Positions 22,401 through 33,994 of a stretch of 64,000 nucleotides of DNA are shown here, in pieces. The stretch covers positions 8,162,515 to 8,226,514 of the forward strand of contig CAXIPT010000003.1 of the NCBI GenBank assembly GCA_964030475.1, given 5' to 3'. The notes beneath the pieces are model-generated. The model was not told the origin of the DNA. It searched no databases and worked only from the letters and a program-made list of their open reading frames with translations. The DNA comes from Tethya wilhelma. Lineage: Eukaryota > Porifera > Demospongiae > Tethyida > Tethyidae. Positions within the stretch are counted from its first letter, which is position 1; each line of letters opens with the position of its first letter. The position numbers and the translations under genes were made by a program.

Positions 22401-24139
22401 TTACTAGTGTGCATTTTTTAGAATTGAATGAAAGATAAAGGTCTCCACTTGACAGAAGGACAGCAGACTCACTTTCTGGGTAAATTTATTTAACAATAAC
22501 ACTCAATAATCTTCTTAAACATGCTGTTTTGGGATAATAAGCAATTTTAGCATATACATGCTAAGTTCTAACTTTGACAGCTACATGATTGGCCACAGAA
22601 CTGATAGCTGCTTCCATGTTCAGAGTAACTTGCAAACTATAGTAGTGTTGGTACTATCTTTGCAGTAAATGTAGATATTCATGATCATATTCTTAATCCT
22701 TGACAGGGCTGAATTTAAAACAAGTTGCTCATAACTTAAGGGTGCTTGGCCATGGCTACTGCTAGCGCACTAAGGAATGCAGTAAGTAGTACAGTCTATA
22801 TAGCTTTAATTGGACACCACCACAGATCACTAATTGAAGCCATATGTCTAGCGCATGCAATACGCGCTTTATCATTTTTACTCACTAGTAAGCAATTCAC
22901 TGTGTGCAATAATCTCTTTGTTCTGTGTTGTAATTAAATTCACAGCAAGCTCGGGATCGGTCCAGTGTCAGTGCCTTAATTTGATACTACTTTTTTGGAA
23001 TACCTCAAGCTGCACAAAGGTCATGCAAGCTTTGCACACAGCACTAGCACTGCGGAAGAGGTGGGAACAGAACTACGTAAAGTTCTTTCCATTTAAACAA
23101 GGCTAACAAAATGTACTAGTATTATATGTTATGAAAAATTGAATTTGCAAGCATGGTACTGCAAAATAGAATGCATAGCTGTGTTTAGCACCCAAAACCC
23201 TATGTTAGCATTTACTGCAGCCTAAAATTCCAGCTAGTTTGGAAGTGAAAAGAGACTACTCATATTAAGATAATGGCAGCGTTTCCACACAACTGTAAGG
23301 TTTTTCTAGCATTCTTTTACATCTTACACTTCAGTTGTTCATATACTAGCTGATTGAGTTGCATGCAACAAGAAAATGTTCCATAGCAGCCACAAGGCCG
23401 AGCACCCTTAAAGTGAACACACCAACTGGTATGCAAAGGATTAGTACAGTAATTGTATACAAAGGAAGGAGCAATATGCACTCAGCGATATAATATTATG
23501 ATAATCAGTGTTGTTTTCCTCTGGTGAATTGACTCTGAAAGAAATGTGTTGATGTCAAGATTAATATCAATTTGTTTGCATTCATTTCATTACGGAATTT
23601 ATATCAATATTAGTATGTCATGCTATTGTTAACCATACAAACAAGAGGTACAAAGGGGCAAACAAAACTGCTAAATTTCTGAACTAAAATGCACACAAAA
23701 ACACAAGCTGATATGACAGTCTCATAAGTATACCTTGCAGTGATCGTGATTGTGCTCTATACACAACTGCATGATACCGTACTCATGCAGTCATGACTTT
23801 TGCAATGTTTCCCCTAGAACAAAAGTAAAGAGGGGGGGGGAGGTGGGTGGAGTTGCTTAAAATTGTCTGAAAATTTGTAGTTTTATATGTATTTGTATGG
23901 GGAGGGAAGTATTTTAAAGGAGGGGGGAGCGCCCCCCTACCCCTCTTTGGGGAAACACTGCTTTTGACACAATAATTAATCATAATTAATCCCCATCCCC
24001 TTGACTTAGCAGCATGTTTAAGAAGATTAAGTTTATCTAGAAAGTAAATCAGCTATACTTTCAGCACCTTCTGTTAAGTGGAAACGTTTGTCTTTAGAGT
24101 CAATTTTAAATAACACACGCTAATAAAATGGGTGTTGAT
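22401..24139. other. Intronic sequence, no gene recognised
   Basis: Lies within the large intron between the AARS exons at 24407 and 18429. A G-rich run at 23831-23840 and an inverted C-rich stretch at 23930-23945 are the only unusual local features. No supported exon. Confidence 0.4.
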
Positions 24140-24372
24140 TAGCATGCAGGTGTGACCTTGAAGCTTAGTGCTCAGAAATGCTGAAAAGCCCCAGAGCTCA
24201 GGAACTTTACAGGTTTTTGTTGAATGGTAGGTGTAACTTTCAAAATTAATCAAGGCTCAATTATTTTACCTTGGTATGTAGCTTTTGAACACTGGAGTTC
24301 TGGTTCTTGAAATATAGATTAAACAAACACAGGCACACAGTCAAACGACTACTGCATAACCCTTGATGCACA
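24140..24372 (+). repeat. Partial family E copy
   Basis: Blocks GGTGTGACCTTGAAGCTTAG, ATTATTTTACCTTGGTATG and GCTTTTGAACACTGGAGTTC, then a degenerate CACAGGCACACAG tract and ACGACTACTGCATAACCCTT. It matches the E copies at 20178 and 36286 but is more diverged. It ends 35 bp from the AARS exon donor at 24406. Confidence 0.6.
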
Positions 24373-24406
24373 TGCTGGTAAAAGGTTCATTATCATCATC
24401 ACTAAC

Positions 24407-24551
24407 TGTAGCTTCCCGATTTGGTAGAGGTGTAACTGTACTTGGGCTTGTCCTCTGTGGGAGGTAGGCCCTTCTTTTGCAGATTGCTAATAGCATGTAC
24501 ATTCAGATTAACAGTATCATCCACTTCTTTTCCAGAACCTCTGGAAAGTAT
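24407..24551 (-). CDS. AARS1: Alanyl-tRNA synthetase exon
   Basis: The exon reads ILSRGSGKEVDDTVNLNVHA, ISNLQKKGLPPTEDKPKYSY and TSTKSGSY. This aligns with the AARS1 segment where the pattern is DLxMLDxxAIxxLxxxGLxxTDDSPKYNY...SGSY. The acceptor TTTTTAG lies at 24552-24558 and the donor GTTAGT at 24406. The 145-bp length leaves phase 1, which matches the first two bases of the next exon at 18429. The 93-bp intron upstream separates it from the 24645-24769 exon. Confidence 0.88.
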
Positions 24552-24644
24552 CTAAAAATGCACATAAGCAAGTGTATATGTTCAAGATGATAGTAAACAA
24601 AAGGTTATACTTGCTCAAATAACTAAACAAATGTTCCAACTAAC

Positions 24645-24769
24645 TTGTGTGGCACGTTTAGAGGCTTTAAATCCAGCAGTGTCAAGGGACAAGCTTCTCT
24701 CCTCTGCCATGAGCTGAATGAGAGCTAGTGGAATACCATAAGACTGGTATAAAAACCATATCACATCAC
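24645..24769 (-). CDS. AARS1: Alanyl-tRNA synthetase exon with the DTYGFP-equivalent block
   Basis: It reads GDVIWFLYQSYGIPLALIQL, MAEERSLSLDTAGFKASKRA and TQ. The AARS1 family has GDTAFLLYDTYGFPxDLTxL and then AEEKGLxVDxxGF, so the order and spacing agree. Acceptor ACTAACAG (24770-24777) and donor GTTAGT (24644). The first two bases complete a Gly codon with the final base of the 34386-34500 exon. Confidence 0.88.
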
Positions 24770-25579
24770 CTGTTAGTATGCATGTGCAGTGTTTGAAAAT
24801 TTATTTTTCATGCTCATACTCAATTTACTGTAGTAACATCAGTTATGGTAGCTATGCAAGAGGTGATCACTCTCATATGCACTGTTACACAGTACTTAGA
24901 TCTGCAACCGGAGTCGCAATGTGTTTGCCTAAATTTGGCTCTGGCCTTAATTGTGACTGCACCACAAGTTCCTGGTGAGACTTCATGACTGTGATCAAAC
25001 TCATACTCTAGCTATGTGGTCATAATCATGCTTGCATGATGTGTATCACATGAGTGAAAGGTTGACCTTTGTACCCTTGTACAGACTATATAGACAACAA
25101 GATCGTAGAAGATGGCAGTTAAGACCGTTAGATCTGCTTTTATAGTATCGAAATAGCTGTAGAACATGCCCAGTATATGTTTTAGGGATAACATGATCTC
25201 TGAACTGACTTTGGGGTTGAACTATACTAGACACCAACTCTGGGTGTATGCAAAAAGTTTTTGCCTAGCCACACCCACTTTCGGTTCGGTTATAGATCTG
25301 CTACTGGGGTTACAACAAGGTCACAAGATCACTGAAATTTTTTCTACGTGGTCACTGGGTCACGGAGCGAATTTGGATACTCCATAGTCACAGGGCTAGC
25401 ACCCACCTCCATGCACCCCACCCTGTCACATCACCTATTGACAAACAATCACAAAGCCACACTCCTATACAATAGACACCCACACAACTGTAGGTACCAC
25501 CCCTAAACCTCAAGACGATCCTTTTTTATCAAAAGCACGGGAAGTTGAGACCCAGAACTAAGTATTGTTTCGGGCCAAG

Positions 25580-27560
25580 CCCCCTCACACATGCACATGC
25601 AGTAGTACTTCTCAAAAATTGTCAAATTATCTGTCCTTTATTATAATGCTCGAAGTCTACTCCCAAAACTCAATTTCTTGGCAGCTGAATGCCAAACTGC
25701 TAAACCTGATGTCATATGTGTAACTGAGACTTGGCTAAATTCAAACATCAGCAACAATGAAATTGGAATCAATGCATGGTTATACTCTATAGTTTGTCTA
25801 GATCGTGACAGGCATGGTGAGGGGCATCCTTTTTTGTTTTAAAAGCCACTTATTATTTAATGTTTTGTATTCTGCACCCTGCAACTTAGAAATGTTAATT
25901 GTTTCTGTCAAGTCTACACTTTGTTAACACCCGTAGGTACAATTTAGTTCTGTGGTACCGTCCACCTTTGCAACTTCCATCACCCCAACAATTACTAATA
26001 TTTTCAATGCGTCAACATCCTCTGGTCAAGTTCCATGCAAGTGCAAAAACTCTAACGTTGTATCTAACGTAAAGTCAGATGACATGCAGTCCCTTGGTAA
26101 ATACAGACCCAACTCCCTTTTGTCAAACCTCTCAAACTTCTCGAGAAACACATTTGGGTCATTCCGTGTGAAATCAACACAAGAAAATACCAACCCACCT
26201 CAGATTTCTCCCAAACCTGGTATGCATGTAGTATATGTTAAGATATCAAGCCACAGCAATTTTAAGATCTCAATGTTGTATGGCTTCAAACTTATAATGG
26301 GCTAAAGTTATGCATTTTTTTGCTATTTTTTGTTGACTCTATGCCATTGGTATAAATTGTGCAATATCTTCCACTATGATTAAGATCTTGGAAAAACAAT
26401 TGGATTTCCTTGTAGCCATTGGAATGAGCTTTAAAATGATATATTACAAGTCAGTGTTAGTTCGGATAGGGTCGGTTATTCCGAAACTAATTTACAGTGT
26501 CGATTTCTTAAATATATACATATATCTTTTAATTCTTTTCATATTTTGTGGACATGTTCTTATGGCATTCCTGAACATGAGGTTAAAATTTGGTTTTGGG
26601 ACAACCGTGGGCTATGGGACAAAATGACACTAAGTACATTTAGGTCAATATACCATTACCAGAAGACCAACTGAAAATTCTAAAAGTACCATATAGCATT
26701 CCCGAGAAGAATTTTCGCTCCAAAATACTTTTTGTTCATTCACCAAGGTACTGACACCATAATTCATATGCTTTGTGTAATATCCCTCCTTGTGTCAATT
26801 TCCTTAGGTTAAAATATGGTGATTTTTGGTTGAAATATATTGACCTAAATGTACTTGTGTCATTTTGTTCCAAATGATCTCCACCTAGGATTTGTCACTC
26901 TACAACAAGTCTAAGAGTACAAGTATCTAAGTCTCTTATTAAATGCAAGTCTGTCCTGGTCTGATCACACTCAGGCAGTTGTCAACAAGGCTAGAAGTCT
27001 AGTTGGTCTCTTGTATAGAACGTATTGTATTGGTCTCTTGTATAGAACGTATTTGAGCAGTCAAGATCTCCTGCATTTATATACTAGAGCTACATATACC
27101 TCATCAGGAGTATGCCAGCCCAGTATGGGATCCTTTCCTAAAAAAAGATATCATGGCCTTGGAATCAATTTAGAAGTTTGCTCTTCGGATGTGCAGGAAA
27201 AACTGGTCAGCCTCTTATGGTGAGCTTGTTGCCTGGGCTATAATGTACACCCACGGTCACTAGAGCAAAGAAGGATGTACCTAAAGCTTTGTATACTCTA
27301 CAAACTTGTGTATACTACTCTCCCAAATCAATTGAGAGGCAGGCCTATATAGGAGGAGCCACTACTCAATGATGCTTATCTCTAACTCTATGAGAGCCAA
27401 TATATACCACCATTCATTTTACTTAATTGGACACAGTTAGAGTGTGGAATGGCTTGCCCAAAGAAGTAGTAACTGGTTTGCCGTTTTCTCATTTCAGGAA
27501 TTTCCTTTTGACACATCATTTTTATATTGCAAACCGTGACTGTTTTTATGATACACTCTT
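25580..27560 (+). pseudogene. Decayed CR1/L2-like LINE fragment in an AARS intron
   Basis: Pieces of a non-LTR retrotransposon appear in order on the plus strand. Endonuclease start: LYYNARSLLPKLNFLAAECQ, KPDVICVTETWL and LDRDRHG (about 25630-25830). Then LVLWYRPP (about 25945), a reverse-transcriptase-like LGKYRPNSLLSNLSN (about 26090), and the C-terminal part: EYKYLSLLLNASLSWSDHTQ, VVNKARSLVGLLYRTY (26920-27060), a WDPFLKK-like block, and YLKLCILYKLVY (about 27275). Frames change repeatedly and stops are frequent. A foldback insert sits at about 26615-26875. It is antisense to the AARS gene. Confidence 0.7.
26615..26875. repeat. Inverted repeat inside the LINE remnant
   Basis: GGGACAAAATGACACTAAGT plus ACATTTAGGTCAATATA on the left are matched in reverse by TATATTGACCTAAATGTACT and TGTGTCATTTTGTTCC on the right. 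This looks like a MITE of about 260 bp inserted within the LINE fragment. Confidence 0.6.
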
Positions 27561-27588
27561 GTTGTAAGTATAAACTAACTTAATGTCT

Positions 27589-27783
27589 ACAAGTGAAAAA
27601 AACTTTGGAAATGTAATGAGACATAGGAATGGCCAAATCGTAAAAAAGAAAGCAAACAAGATTGAATAGCTGTTTGAGTGTGTGCAGAATCATTCCTGTG
27701 TGGGCTGCATGTAGTACTCTCTTTCCATGTTGAGTCCCTAATTTTGCCCATAGGAATAATTCTTTACACACTCAAACAGCTAT
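27589..27783. mobile_element. Family A MITE, copy 3, right arm truncated
   Basis: Left terminus ACAAGTGAAAAAAACTTTGG and the arm match other A copies. The right arm begins (ACACACTCAAACAGCTATTC) but stops at about 27783, where the TTAGNNCTAA palindrome element starts. Confidence 0.75.
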
Positions 27784-28054
27784 TCAAAAAGCTTAGATCT
27801 AAGCCACTTGATTAGGCCTAAGCAGGTCCATGCTTAGACCTAAGCTTCATAGCTTAGACCTAATCATTGAAGCTTAGGTCTAAGCTTAGAAGGCTTAGGC
27901 CTAAGCTTAGAAAGCTTAGGCCTAATCATTGAAGCTTAGGTCTAAGCTTGGACCTGCTTAGGCCTAATCAAGTGGCTTAGATCTAAGCTTTTAAAACTCT
28001 TCGAAATTTCAGAATCCGGAAAAAAAAATTTCCGGATCTTATCTGGATCCTGTT
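27784..28054. mobile_element. Tandem-palindrome (TTAGNNCTAA) element, copy 1, left end missing
   Basis: About ten copies of the palindromic core TTAGNNCTAA (as AGCTTAGATCTAAGC, GCTTAGGCCTAAGC and similar) lie between 27786 and 27998. The whole 212-bp block folds back on itself: the left half from AAGCTTAGATCTAAGCCACT matches the right half in reverse. To its right comes TTTCAGAATCCGG ... CCGGATCTTATCTGGATCC and TGTT, which matches the right end of the complete copy at 58822-59183. The left end is replaced by the truncated family A copy. Confidence 0.8.
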
Positions 28055-28357
28055 AATTATATATAGCTTCTTGGACTCTGAGCTTAGGGTTTTCTATTTT
28101 AGAGCTTGTCAGTGGCAGCTGTTTTAGCTTCTGCTTTTGTTATCCAGGAGTATTGACTTCCATCCATACACCCAACATTATACTGCAGTATAGTTAATTC
28201 AGCTCTGAAACTATTCTCCCTGCCAGTTTTATATGGCCACTGTGTTCATAAAAGTATAAATTATGATTTTAGTTGACAAACATAGTGATCAATGAGCTTA
28301 CCTTCGTGTAGGTTAGAGTAAAATGCATATAGCTTTTCGCCGTGCTTATATCTTACA

Positions 28358-28548
28358 TACCGTAGATAGGGAAATTTTTGCCGTTAAAAAATGTTCGCCA
28401 TGCACGCGCGCAAGTGGCGAAAATTAAAAGCGTGAAAATTGAAAATGCAAGGCAATTCTTACCGAATCAGTCGAAGTGGCGAAAATTTAACTCACGAAAA
28501 TTAAACAAGCAAAAATTTATAGCAATGAAAATTTCCCGATCTACAGTA
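28358..28548. mobile_element. 191-bp MITE with TACCGTAGATAGGG ends
   Basis: Left TACCGTAGATAGGGAAATTT and right AAATTTCCCGATCTACAGTA are imperfect inverted ends. The interior repeats GGCGAAAATT and CGAAAATTAAA. It resembles the TACCGTATAGCGGG repeats near 20846. Confidence 0.55.
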
Positions 28549-30060
28549 AAACATGTAGTCCTTCAGTGGCTTTCTCAGTGTGCGCGAGGCCATCTTCAGG
28601 GCTTTGCAATTTCATAGACATGTGGCATAGCTAACATGCAGTTAATTTGGAATAATTTGAATATAGATCAGAAAGTGGTCAATCAGATTTTACTCTACTA
28701 TATTATATATTATAAGGACAAAATATTCATTCACACGACTACAATGGGGCTTGCTCATGCTCACCCCAATTGTCCACTATTGTTCCTGTACACATACTTA
28801 CAAACATTTTGTGTTGAAGTTTTTGTTAGGCTGTCTCTTATTCTAGCAGACATTTATCTCCAAGCTGTAAAGCAATAATAGTAATAATAACAATAATAAT
28901 ACTCTTGCGTAGAAACTTTTACTGAGATGTCAAACTCTTCTGTGATCTTTTGGTGTGTCATCTAGATAGAGATTAGTTCGCTAGCCATTGTCTATCTTGA
29001 AGCTAACTTCAACCTTTTTTCACGCAACAAAGTTGCACAGTCATTTGATTCTAGAGCAGCTATATATATACCTTGGCAGTGCCAATATATCATAAACTGG
29101 CACTGTGGTCGGTGCCAATATGTGACTATCTAAACTGCAGCAGTGCAGTGCCAATACATCAAATATATACATGGCATGGAGGTACTTTGATCTTGGGTGG
29201 CTTAATTCATGCAGCTAATGTTTATATATTTATTCTCTTTTTCATAATTGCATGAATCTATGCTTATAGTTACTCAGTGGCTACCTCTAGTACTGAGTAA
29301 GATCTAGCAGCGCAGATGACAAGAATGTAATTTTATTTTTTTTATTTTTTCTAACCTGTCTAAGTTCCTTGCTATAAGTATGGTAAATCCATGTTTAGAA
29401 ATTATTCTCCTGATAATTACTTGGAGAAAAGTGAAAGTAGCAGAGTGCATAACCAGATAGGTAAATTTCAGTGATACTATAGGGATGGGTGGGAACTACA
29501 TGTGCCTGTATTGATTAAGCATGGGTGGGGACTGTGAAGAATACTATAGTACTGGGAACATAGTTGGAGTGAGCATGAGCGAGCCCACAGTTGTGTAGTG
29601 AATTACTGGTTAATTGTCCTTATAGATAATAATGTACATATTTTTATTTATATATTTATATACAGTGATGTAATCATCTGATCGACCGCTTTTCTCTATA
29701 ATAATTGTTTCAAATTAACCATATATGCTACAAGGTTGTTAGTCTATCTAAATTATAGCTAAGTGATTGCTTACCAATGGAGTAAGGCAACTAACATATA
29801 TATAAGAATATAGTTTAATTTTCAAAAGACTTTTCAACAAATGAAGTTTTCTAACACAAATTGATAAGTTTTCTGGCAATATAGAAAGTTTTCTGGGAAC
29901 AAAGGAGCGTTTCTGACACAGCTACTAGTTACACACTCTTATAAAACTCACTGAAACCTGACTCGAAAATTTTTGAAAATGGTACGATGACATCAAATGC
30001 TGCAAGCACCCATAGCTACCAATGAAATACGCAACAAATTAGTTATTGCATAGGATATAT
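28549..30060. other. Intronic sequence, no gene recognised
   Basis: AT-rich. At 28700-28770 a block (ACAAAATATTCATTCACACG, ACTACAATGGGGCT) recurs at 53066-53105. The motif GTGCCAATAT appears four times between 29075 and 29165. No exon supported. Confidence 0.4.
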
Positions 30061-30334
30061 ACTCTTGTGCAACACTGATTTATTGGCACTCAACCATACG
30101 CTAAATCATAAAAAGAGCGCAAACAAGATGGAATAGCTGTTATATTTGAATACGGAAATCTTCGTGTGTTTGGCATTTTGTACATATAGAACTCTTCACA
30201 ATGGTTCACCATGCTGCACACAGGAAGATTTCCATATGCGAATATTATAGCCAATCCGGCCATCTCGTTTGCTTTCTTTTTATGATTTAGCTATTCCTGT
30301 GTTTCATTGCTTTTTTAAATGTTCTTTTTTTAAA

Positions 30335-30335
<1 letters not shown>
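30060..30335. mobile_element. Family A-like foldback MITE, copy 4 (diverged)
   Basis: Arms contain GCTAAATCATAAAAAGAGCG and CAAACAAGATGGAATAGCTG on the left, with TTTGCTTTCTTTTTATGATT and TAGCTATTCCTGTGT on the right. The inner stem (GGAAATCTTCGTGTG and CACAGGAAGATTTCC) differs from other copies. Confidence 0.65.

Positions 30336-30339
<4 letters not shown>

Positions 30340-30364
<25 letters not shown>
30340..30364. repeat. (AT)n microsatellite
   Basis: A run of TA/AT dinucleotides at the left border of the 255-bp duplication. Confidence 0.9.
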
Positions 30365-30365
<1 letters not shown>

Positions 30366-30423
30366 TATTACTTATTAAGCCTTAGCACATGCATAGTGCA
30401 GAGAATTACGGTAGTCGGATCAT

Positions 30424-30460
<37 letters not shown>

Positions 30461-30678
30461 TCCATGCATCGAAATCTCAAGAAAGACAGCTCTATAGCAA
30501 TAAAATTGATGGTACTTACATTCATAAGTCTGAATGATTTTGTAAAAATATATTTTTTGCTGTCCAAAACACTGTATAGTTGCTGAGATTTGAGGCTCTT
30601 GTACTGAAATATATATATTTTATTACTTATTAAGCCTTAGCACATGCATAGTGCAGAGAATTACGGTAGTCGGATCAT

Positions 30679-30715
<37 letters not shown>

Positions 30716-30861
30716 TCCATGCATCGAAATCTCAAGAAAGACAGCTCTATAGCAATAAAATTGATGGTACTTACATTCATAAGTCTGAATGATTTTGTAA
30801 AAATATATTTTTTGCTGTCCAAAACACTGTATAGTTGCTGAGATTTGAGGCTCTTGTACTG
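30360..30861 (-). repeat. Exact 255-bp tandem duplication of a family F repeat with (TGTC)n
   Basis: The segment from TTATTAAGCCTTAGCACATG through the (TGTC)n tract to GAGGCTCTTGTACTGA occurs twice in the same orientation, 255 bp apart. I see no substitutions and the microsatellite length is the same in both. On the minus strand the segment matches the family F copy at 42655-42902. Confidence 0.9.
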
Positions 30862-31862
30862 AGCTAACTGACAACAGCTGCATTCAGTCTGGTTGTGTCT
30901 TAATTGTGATGCTTAATCACAAGCCTGAGTTTTGTAGGTCCCCATCTCCCTCCCCTTTAAATAGGAGCCTGGAGACTTGTATTTGCATATAAAGTGCACA
31001 GACTAGTTGAGTGTGCAGAGGCTTGTGCACCAGTGGTGCTTTTATTTATGTACATTAACTCTCAGAGAAAGATAGCTTATATAGTATATAAACATGCTTA
31101 GAGGCATATCTCTTAAAGTGTTTTCTTATGGAATGCACTAACAAACTCATAAAAACGTCTTAAAGCACTCTATAGAGAGAACGCTGGTGGGAAGTCACAA
31201 CAGTGCAATTGTCACGCGGTTTCCCTCTTCCTTCTTTCCTTTCTTTGTGACTGAGATTTCCAGAAAACGAAGGGCATTCACTGTTAGTGTGACTTGATTC
31301 CATCTGTATAGTATGCTCATTTATACTCAATTATTGCCTAAAGGTCAACAAACAATATCTGAGCAGCTTATAAACTCCTGGTATTACTGAACAGTAATGT
31401 AGCTAGGTCAATGGGCCAACTACGTGGTTTGCATGCATTGATGCACATGCATGATGTACCTGCAAACACTCCTGTTTTTTCTAGAGATAGACCAGTCTGT
31501 AGCCCTAGCACTAGCACTAGCACCTTATAGTGATGAAAAATTCTAGTTAAAAATATATGCAGTGTAGGAATGGGCATGCAAAGATCTAAAAAGGAATGCC
31601 TGAAACACAAGGCACATGACCACACTTGATTTTTTTTTTCTGCTAAAGTCTAATAATCTCACAAAGGTTACCTGCATGTATACATGCACCTGTAGATGTT
31701 TTACCCTAATAAACTAAGTCAAATTACTCTGAATCTAAACCATCAGGATGATGCTTGACATGCATGATGGAGAATGACAATGAGTAGTCATGTGCCACAA
31801 TTCAGTGTTGTCTATTGTTTCATTACCTATACCTACACAGATTATTTAAATAAAAGTGTATA
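30862..31862. other. Intronic sequence, no gene recognised
   Basis: Between the tandem duplication and the TIR element. 31070-31220 resembles 56340-56490 (AAAGCACTCTATAGAGAGA, GGGAAGTCACAACAGTGCAA), so part of it is a foldback-family fragment. No exon supported. Confidence 0.4.
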
Positions 31863-32282
31863 TGTGAGGCTCCAAGGGAAAACCGGACGTTTGGGAAATT
31901 ATTGTTTTTAGAGTAAAATGCGGTTTTAGTTTATTTCGCGTTTTTGCGCGAAAATTGTTTTACTGCACGGGTGCATTGCGCTACATCTCAGCATGCTCCA
32001 CGCAAAATTTGAGGGGTGGAGCTGCTTCTGTTGCAGAGATATAGACCGTATTGTTCGCCCTGTTTATTTTTATTTAGTTGCTATCACGGAGAACTGTTGC
32101 TATGCTGTGCAACAGACCGTAGTGAATATTAATGAGCTAGGCAGCTGCCAGAAAAATGAATTGTTTATTCGTTGTTCTCAGTGCTCTATAAGCTGACTGA
32201 TCTCAGAATTTTGCTACAGCACATGGGCAGAAAGGTAAGCTAAAGCTTTATACGTGCTTGTCTAATCCAAGCGCTTACATAC

Positions 32283-32647
32283 CAGTGGCGGATCTAGGAT
32301 TTGAAATAGAAGGGTTCCAATCAATGTGCGCGAAGCGCGCGGGAAATTTTTACCTAAGCCACGCCCACTTCCGTTCGTAAAGCCCCGCCCCTTTAGCGTG
32401 CGGACAGCTAGATTTGGCCACAACAAGGCCTGAATGGAGAAAAAAACTGCAAGAAAGAGTCAGAAACTATATTATATTAAACCAAAGACTGCTATACAGT
32501 GAGATTTTGAGTTGCTTTTGGTATTTTTAAGTTGAAAGGGGGGTTCCAGCCAGCACTTTTCCAGTTCCCACAGTTAATTATTATGCGAGGTCTCAGCTGA
32601 AAGAGGGGTTCCATGGAGCCCTAGGAACCACCCTAAATCCGCCACTG
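32283..32647. mobile_element. Family D element nested inside the TIR element
   Basis: Inverted ends CAGTGGCGGATCTAGGAT and CCTAAATCCGCCACTG bound 365 bp. CATAC flanks both sides, a probable 5-bp target duplication. The termini share CAGTGGCG with family C, so the two may be related. No coding sequence. Confidence 0.7.
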
Positions 32648-32908
32648 CATACAGTAGCTTTCTACTCGTAAGTATTGCCTCTCCCTGTACTGCGATCGCG
32701 TACAGGTTATTTTGAGGCTTATTTTAGTTCTTGGAACTTACTATATACCTAGAATCTATCTCTCTGCTAGCAAGCGCTCACCTCCTTGAGTCCAGTAGCA
32801 GTCTCCTGGGTCTTCTTTCCTAGCTACTCGCTTCTCACTAAATAATTTTAGTCCCCACGTGGCTGGCTGTGGTAATATTCAGCATGTACTGTACATGATC
32901 TAATTAAG

Positions 32909-33176
32909 ACAAGTAAAAAAAACATTGGAAATGTAATGAGACACAGGAATGGCTAAATCGTAAAAAGAACGCAAACAAGATGGAATGGCTGTTGAGAATG
33001 TGTGCAGAATTCTTCCTGTATGGGCTGCATTTAACAATCTCCTTATTGAGTCTCTCATTTTGCCCACAGGAAGAATTCCTTACACACTCTCAAAAGCCAT
33101 TCCATCTTGTTTGCGTTCTTTTTACGATTTAGCCATTCCTGTGTCTCATTACATTTCCAATGTTTTTTGTACTTGT
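32909..33176. mobile_element. Family A foldback MITE, copy 5
   Basis: The arms are ACATTGGAAATGTAATGAGA ... AATGGCTGTTGAGAATGTGT and the inverse. The terminus abuts the inverted family B copy, as at 11257 and 57689. Confidence 0.8.
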
Positions 33177-33994
33177 TTGTTCTCATTTTTCCATAATTCT
33201 ACAAATCACAATTGAGTTGGTGTGTGTAGCTAGCTACTAAGCTAGTAGTCTGGCAAGCCAGCTAGACTGTGGCCGGGCTGCTCAGTAAGTTGTGTACTGA
33301 GCCTGCTTGATACTGAAGTGTAACACACATCTCAGTCATTTGCATGATTTGGAGGCAGGAGCTGTATCATAAGATTTACTTGCCTTTCTATATGTTATGA
33401 TAATCAAAGTCCTGATTCATTTCTTAAGAAGAGCAAGAGCATCCAGGTATCACAAAATAGTTCCAGGCAACTTGCATTTGAATTCCAAATAACGCACACT
33501 TTTGTGTGTGGAAAGGGTCGTCAATTCGAATTTTCTAGAAGCTAATGAATTATGCATGAGTGTAGAAATTAATGGCGGCCATATGGAGGAGGCGCTTTTC
33601 GCCTTGTATCTAGCTACTCAATGAGAGGCGCTAAAAACCGATGGCAAAAGCGACTGTCCCGGAAGAAACCAATTTCATTCGTTCAAGAATCAGCTTCTAA
33701 AAGTGAATAGTCTCTGAGAAAACTCGAGCCAAGATAGAAGAAGAAGAAGAAGAAGAAGAAGAAGAAGATGGAGAAATTTGGAGGTTTGGCATGTTTGTGT
33801 TTGTTACTTTAGCGATGGTTTTAGGCCATGTTTTTGGGCTCATTAGAAAGAGAAAGAGCTAAATAGTAGCTTTAGAAGCCTTTTAGTGCTAAGCGCTCAG
33901 TTTTTGTAGAGTTATTCGCGTGAATATTTGTATTGCGCTAATGGGCCATCCGTGCCATTCCTGTGTACCCAGTACTACCGTACTGGGAATACGG
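33177..33994 (-). repeat. Family B repeat, copy 5 (inverted)
   Basis: On the minus strand it begins at the hairpin CCCAGTACGGTAGTACTGGG (33972-33991) and runs through the B body, a (TTC)n tract (33736-33768 as AGA on the plus strand) and the conserved spacer to the family A copy. The B-then-A order is the same as at 10547-11522 and 57148-57967. Confidence 0.75.

Noticed and set aside
27784..28054. A CRISPR array (regular palindromic repeats)
   Set aside because: The units are contiguous palindromes without unique spacers, in a eukaryotic intron, and lie in an element with TIRs.
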